Shown: piece after piece, positions 9,443 through 11,517 of the stretch | Numbering within the stretch: position 1 is the first letter of the stretch | Layout: each line of letters starts with the position of its first letter | DNA from: Dissophora ornata | Taxonomy: Eukaryota > Mortierellomycota > Mortierellomycetes > Mortierellales > Mortierellaceae | DNA: 11,517 nucleotides | NCBI GenBank assembly: GCA_025201705.1 | Contig: MU617520.1 | Coordinates: 1 to 11,517, forward strand | Direction of reading: 5' to 3' | Notes under the pieces: model-generated | What the model saw: only the letters and a program-made list of their open reading frames with translations | Told to the model about the DNA's origin: nothing | Database searches by the model: none | Translations under genes and position numbers: made by a program

Positions 9443-9458
9443 TGTTTACGTGTTTACG
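9443..9458 (+). repeat. Tandem TGTTTACG pair
   Basis: Two head-to-tail copies of an 8-bp unit that contains TGTTTAC, the forkhead-factor core. They lie about 615 bp upstream of mitoferrin. The short length means chance cannot be excluded. Confidence 0.5.
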
Positions 9459-9543
9459 TATCCATGCACCCATGCCTTTGCTTTCGAAAAGAGCCCTTTG
9501 TGGAAAACGTGCCTGATCTGCCGTCTCTCGCGCTGTTCACCCA

Positions 9544-9567
9544 CCCCCCCCACCCCCCCACCCCCCC
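9544..9567. repeat. C-tract block, G-quadruplex candidate on the minus strand
   Basis: Three C runs of 8, 7 and 7 bases separated by single A bases, within a longer CCA/CCC stretch (9541-9570). The complementary G runs easily supply four GGG segments with one-base loops. It lies about 715 bp upstream of mitoferrin on that gene's sense strand. It may instead be simple C(n)A slippage repeat. Confidence 0.75.
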
Positions 9568-10000
9568 ACCGTTCTCCCTTGCCACTCTACACTGAATAGG
9601 CTAATTGGTCCCTACTTTGTGCAACGGAGCACTTTACTGCATTATTACCTTTTTTGACTTGGGGGATGTTTTTCCTGGTGCCAAGAGATCTGCAGAATAG
9701 TGTTTCGAGTATAATCTTTGTTTGTTTTCTGGACACGTTGGGATAAAATATGGAACGGCTGCTGAGTTGCAGGAATGTGTAATGACCAAAAGCGAAAAGC
9801 GGGAGAAAAGAAATAGAGAAATAGAGAAAGAAAAAAAAAAGCAAAGAAAGGTCATTTCTGTTTTTCTGTTACAATCCCACGTGCGGGGCGGGTGAATCCC
9901 AATCTTCCATGGGCGCTTTACTACATCAATCCCTTGCTGCCACAATTACTCCGCAACTGGGATTTAAAAAGTCCCGTGTCTGGTCATCTGCCGTTGATTT

Positions 10001-10012
10001 CGTTATCAGATC
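10001..10012 (-). promoter_or_regulatory. Iron-GATA motif, copy 1
   Basis: The 12-bp sequence CGTTATCAGATC contains, on the minus strand (10011-10003), an exact match to ATCWGATAA. This motif is bound by fungal iron-responsive GATA repressors (Urbs1, SreA, Fep1 family). It is about 1.17 kb upstream of the mitoferrin ATG. Factor binding is inferred. Confidence 0.5.
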
Positions 10013-10097
10013 CTCGAGACAAAGAGTCGACACGCCGCCATCAAATCATATCAAAAGCCTACGCTCTGCGCAGTCGGTTCTTCTTTCTCCTCACATC

Positions 10098-10109
10098 CGT
10101 TATCAGATC
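10098..10109 (-). promoter_or_regulatory. Iron-GATA motif, copy 2
   Basis: The same 12 bp as at 10001-10012, repeated in the same orientation 97 bp away, with the exact ATCWGATAA match at 10108-10100 on the minus strand. A third, one-mismatch site (ACCAGATAA, plus strand) lies at 10241-10249. Confidence 0.5.
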
Positions 10110-10279
10110 AAGTTTGTCTGTTCCTGGCCCTCTGACCGCTGAACATTACTCCATTTGGGCATGTTTTCATGTCGCTTCCTACCTGGCGTTGTCTAGAGGA
10201 GTCTAGTCCTTTTGAGCAGGGTCCACAGCGCTTTTCTCGCACCAGATAAATGTAATGTTCAGTTGTATGCTGTATTGGT

Positions 10280-10285
10280 TTTATT
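10280..10285 (-). terminator. Possible poly(A) signal of the AIG1-type gene
   Basis: AATAAA on the minus strand. It overlaps the TAA (10283-10281) that ends the long open frame of the AIG1-type gene. A poly(A) signal usually follows the stop, so its position suggests that the true stop lies further upstream. Confidence 0.35.
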
Positions 10286-10523
10286 TGAACAAGGATGCTA
10301 TATCGAAGTGCCAACCAAGCCTTGGGAGGCAAAATAACGGCTCCGTTGGCCTTTCTTTGACTTCCCCCCCCCCCTTCCTCGAAAGGGTATTACATGAGAC
10401 TACAGGCATTGACAACGCTGCGTGTGCCAGTTTGTACCATCTGAGGGACGGAGAATGCCGCCTGCTTGATGCTCTGCACAATAAAGTTGTCTTGCGCAAC
10501 ACCGATCTATCAGGTTTGCGCAG

Positions 10524-10557
<34 letters not shown>

Positions 10558-11265
10558 AGAAAAGACGGATGTCCAGAGTGAGCATGCAATTGCAGAGTGG
10601 CAAAAAACTGTACTCTCTTTTTTTTTTCCACATACAGCCCTTGATGTCTCCAATGTGGCCTTACCCTATTATTCACTTCCTGGAAAAAAGTACACGTAAA
10701 CTTTGCTCTTCTTGCTCCCTCCTCAACCGCCACCACTGCCTCGTAGAGCTCCATGAAGCTATCGCGAGCATACTGACTGTAACGCGTATCTTTGTTCGAT
10801 AAGAACACAAGTGGAGGCTGGTAAGGCAGGTGGAACCACTGGCTCAGCACCTTGACGAACCCCTCTGCAGGGTCTGTCAATGCATCAATGTTCTCCTCGA
10901 GATAGTCCCGTTGTTCTTCATCCACATGTGTAAAGACAATGACGACGTGTTTCCAGAAATGAGGTCCCAGCAAGCGCTCAAACAGCCTCAACATGTTTTT
11001 TGTGTACTCGTCCAGTCTTTAGAGCGCAAGGTGAGAGGTGTGTGTTAGACGAGATGTATTTTTGTATACGCGCATGGATAAAGCTGGCTAATCAAATGAA
11101 ATGTCGCTTCTCTCATTTTGACTCTTTTTTTTTTTTTTTTACCTTGTGTTATGAATGTTGAACACAAGCACGAATGCGCTCACACCATGGGAGAGGGTCT
11201 TGAAAAACTCGACCATCAGGTGCACGTTCTCCACATCCTTGTAGGTCGATTCGCACATGCCGGGT
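10281..11265 (-). CDS. AIG1-type (GIMAP-like) GTPase, 3' portion, partial
   Basis: Two exons are well supported. The first (11265-11143) begins inside the G3 motif: its leading A completes a split codon and PGM follows, consistent with DTPG. The second runs from 11016, across a 126-nt intron. Together they read through FVLVFNIHNTRLDEYTKN, the hydrophobic VVIVFTHVDE (G4-like, THVD) and VFLSNKD. This order fits the AIG1 branch of TRAFAC GTPases. The P-loop exon lies beyond the right edge. No donor matching the split codon is seen in 11266-11517, so that intron is at least about 250 nt. The 3' end is uncertain. The frame stays open to 10281 but crosses a T32 run. A good donor (GTAAGG at 10664) with an acceptor at 10442-10441 would end the protein at 10390 instead. 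The substrate and role are unknown. Confidence 0.75.
10364..10374 (+). repeat. C11 homopolymer
   Basis: Eleven consecutive C bases in the probable 3' region of the AIG1-type gene. Confidence 0.9.
10524..10555 (+). repeat. A32 homopolymer
   Basis: Thirty-two consecutive A bases on the plus strand, which read as poly-T on the sense strand of the AIG1-type gene. It falls inside the uncertain 3' part of that gene, where an open frame would otherwise read as a run of phenylalanine. This argues that the tract is intronic or untranslated. Confidence 0.95.
11125..11140 (+). repeat. T16 homopolymer at a splice donor
   Basis: Sixteen T bases on the plus strand. On the sense strand of the AIG1-type gene the intron therefore begins GT followed immediately by a run of A. 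Confidence 0.9.
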
Positions 11266-11517
11266 CTATCATATGGTGAATAGGCAGCTAGATTTTAGCC
11301 TGGATCTTGACAATCTAATCGCGATGCAGGGTGTGCTTTGCAAGCATGATCCGTTTTTTTTTTTTCTTTTCTTTCCTGCCAATGAAAGTGACCGAGGAGT
11401 GTTTATCTATCCCGTCTTGATGTCCTGTCCAGTAATGATGTGCCGTCACCCTAGTCCATTTCTAATTTCCTCCAAGAGCTGACTGCGCCTTGTCCAGCTT
11501 CGGTTTTTTTTTTTTTT
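11266..11517 (-). other. Probable intron of the AIG1-type gene, running off the window
   Basis: Upstream of the acceptor at 11267-11266 no frame continues the GTPase domain, and no donor leaves the two bases needed to complete the Thr of DTPG. It holds T12 (11354-11365) and ends in T14 (11504-11517). It is taken as an intron whose donor lies outside the window; a small undetected exon is possible. Confidence 0.45.

Larger units (their letters stand above)
8830..10280. other. Long intergenic region upstream of mitoferrin
   Basis: About 1.4 kb between the mitoferrin start and the 3' end of the AIG1-type gene, both on the minus strand. Several open frames of 60-105 codons occur on both strands, but none looks like a known domain and most are simple-sequence translations. 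The region carries the leader uORF, microsatellite, C-tract block, a CACGTG at 9878-9883 and the GATA repeats listed separately. A non-coding transcript cannot be excluded. Confidence 0.5.

Noticed and set aside
9892..10206. Plus-strand open frame of 104 codons in the mitoferrin upstream region
   Set aside because: No domain, no start context of note, and it spans the GATA repeats; treated as chance.
11266..11517. Additional GTPase exon at the right edge
   Set aside because: All three minus-strand frames contain stops and none shows a P-loop or a donor that fits the split codon.

Overview
The window looks like nuclear DNA of a filamentous, intron-rich fungus, most likely early-diverging (Mortierella-like) rather than Dikarya. 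The genes are split by many short GT-AG introns, most of them 74-126 nt. The protein set combines fungal cystathionine beta-lyase and a mitoferrin with two proteins unusual for Dikarya: a BRAT1-like HEAT-repeat protein and an AIG1-type GTPase. The lineage is inferred from protein character and has not been tested by a search. All exon models below were assembled by hand from splice sites and reading phase.

Layout, left to right. (1) 1-877 is mostly non-coding. It holds a T-rich tract, the BRAT1-like poly(A) signal, and an unexplained Cys/His-rich minus-strand reading frame broken by one TAG. (2) 878-4353, minus: nine exons give a 914-residue HEAT-type protein resembling BRAT1, the partner of the INTS9-INTS11 Integrator nuclease, ending in Asp-Cys-Tyr. 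(3) 4354-4737 is a 384-bp divergent promoter. (4) 4738-6449, plus: five exons give a complete 400-residue cystathionine beta-lyase (STR3/metG type). (5) 6450-6956 is an A-rich spacer between convergent 3' ends. (6) 6957-8829, minus: three exons give a complete 305-residue mitochondrial iron carrier (MRS3/MRS4, mitoferrin), with introns far longer than its neighbours'. (7) 8830-10280 is about 1.4 kb upstream of mitoferrin without a convincing protein gene. It contains an overlapping upstream ORF, an (ATT)9 microsatellite, a C-tract block able to form a G-quadruplex on the minus strand, and two exact copies of the fungal iron-GATA motif ATCWGATAA inside a 12-bp direct repeat. (8) 10281-11517, minus: the 3' part of an AIG1-type GTPase gene whose P-loop exon lies beyond the right edge.

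No mobile element, CRISPR array, tRNA or rRNA was recognised. The genes do not form one pathway. The strongest leads are the BRAT1-like protein with its conserved-looking C-terminal tail, and the possible iron-responsive control region of mitoferrin (GATA sites, overlapping uORF, G-rich introns).
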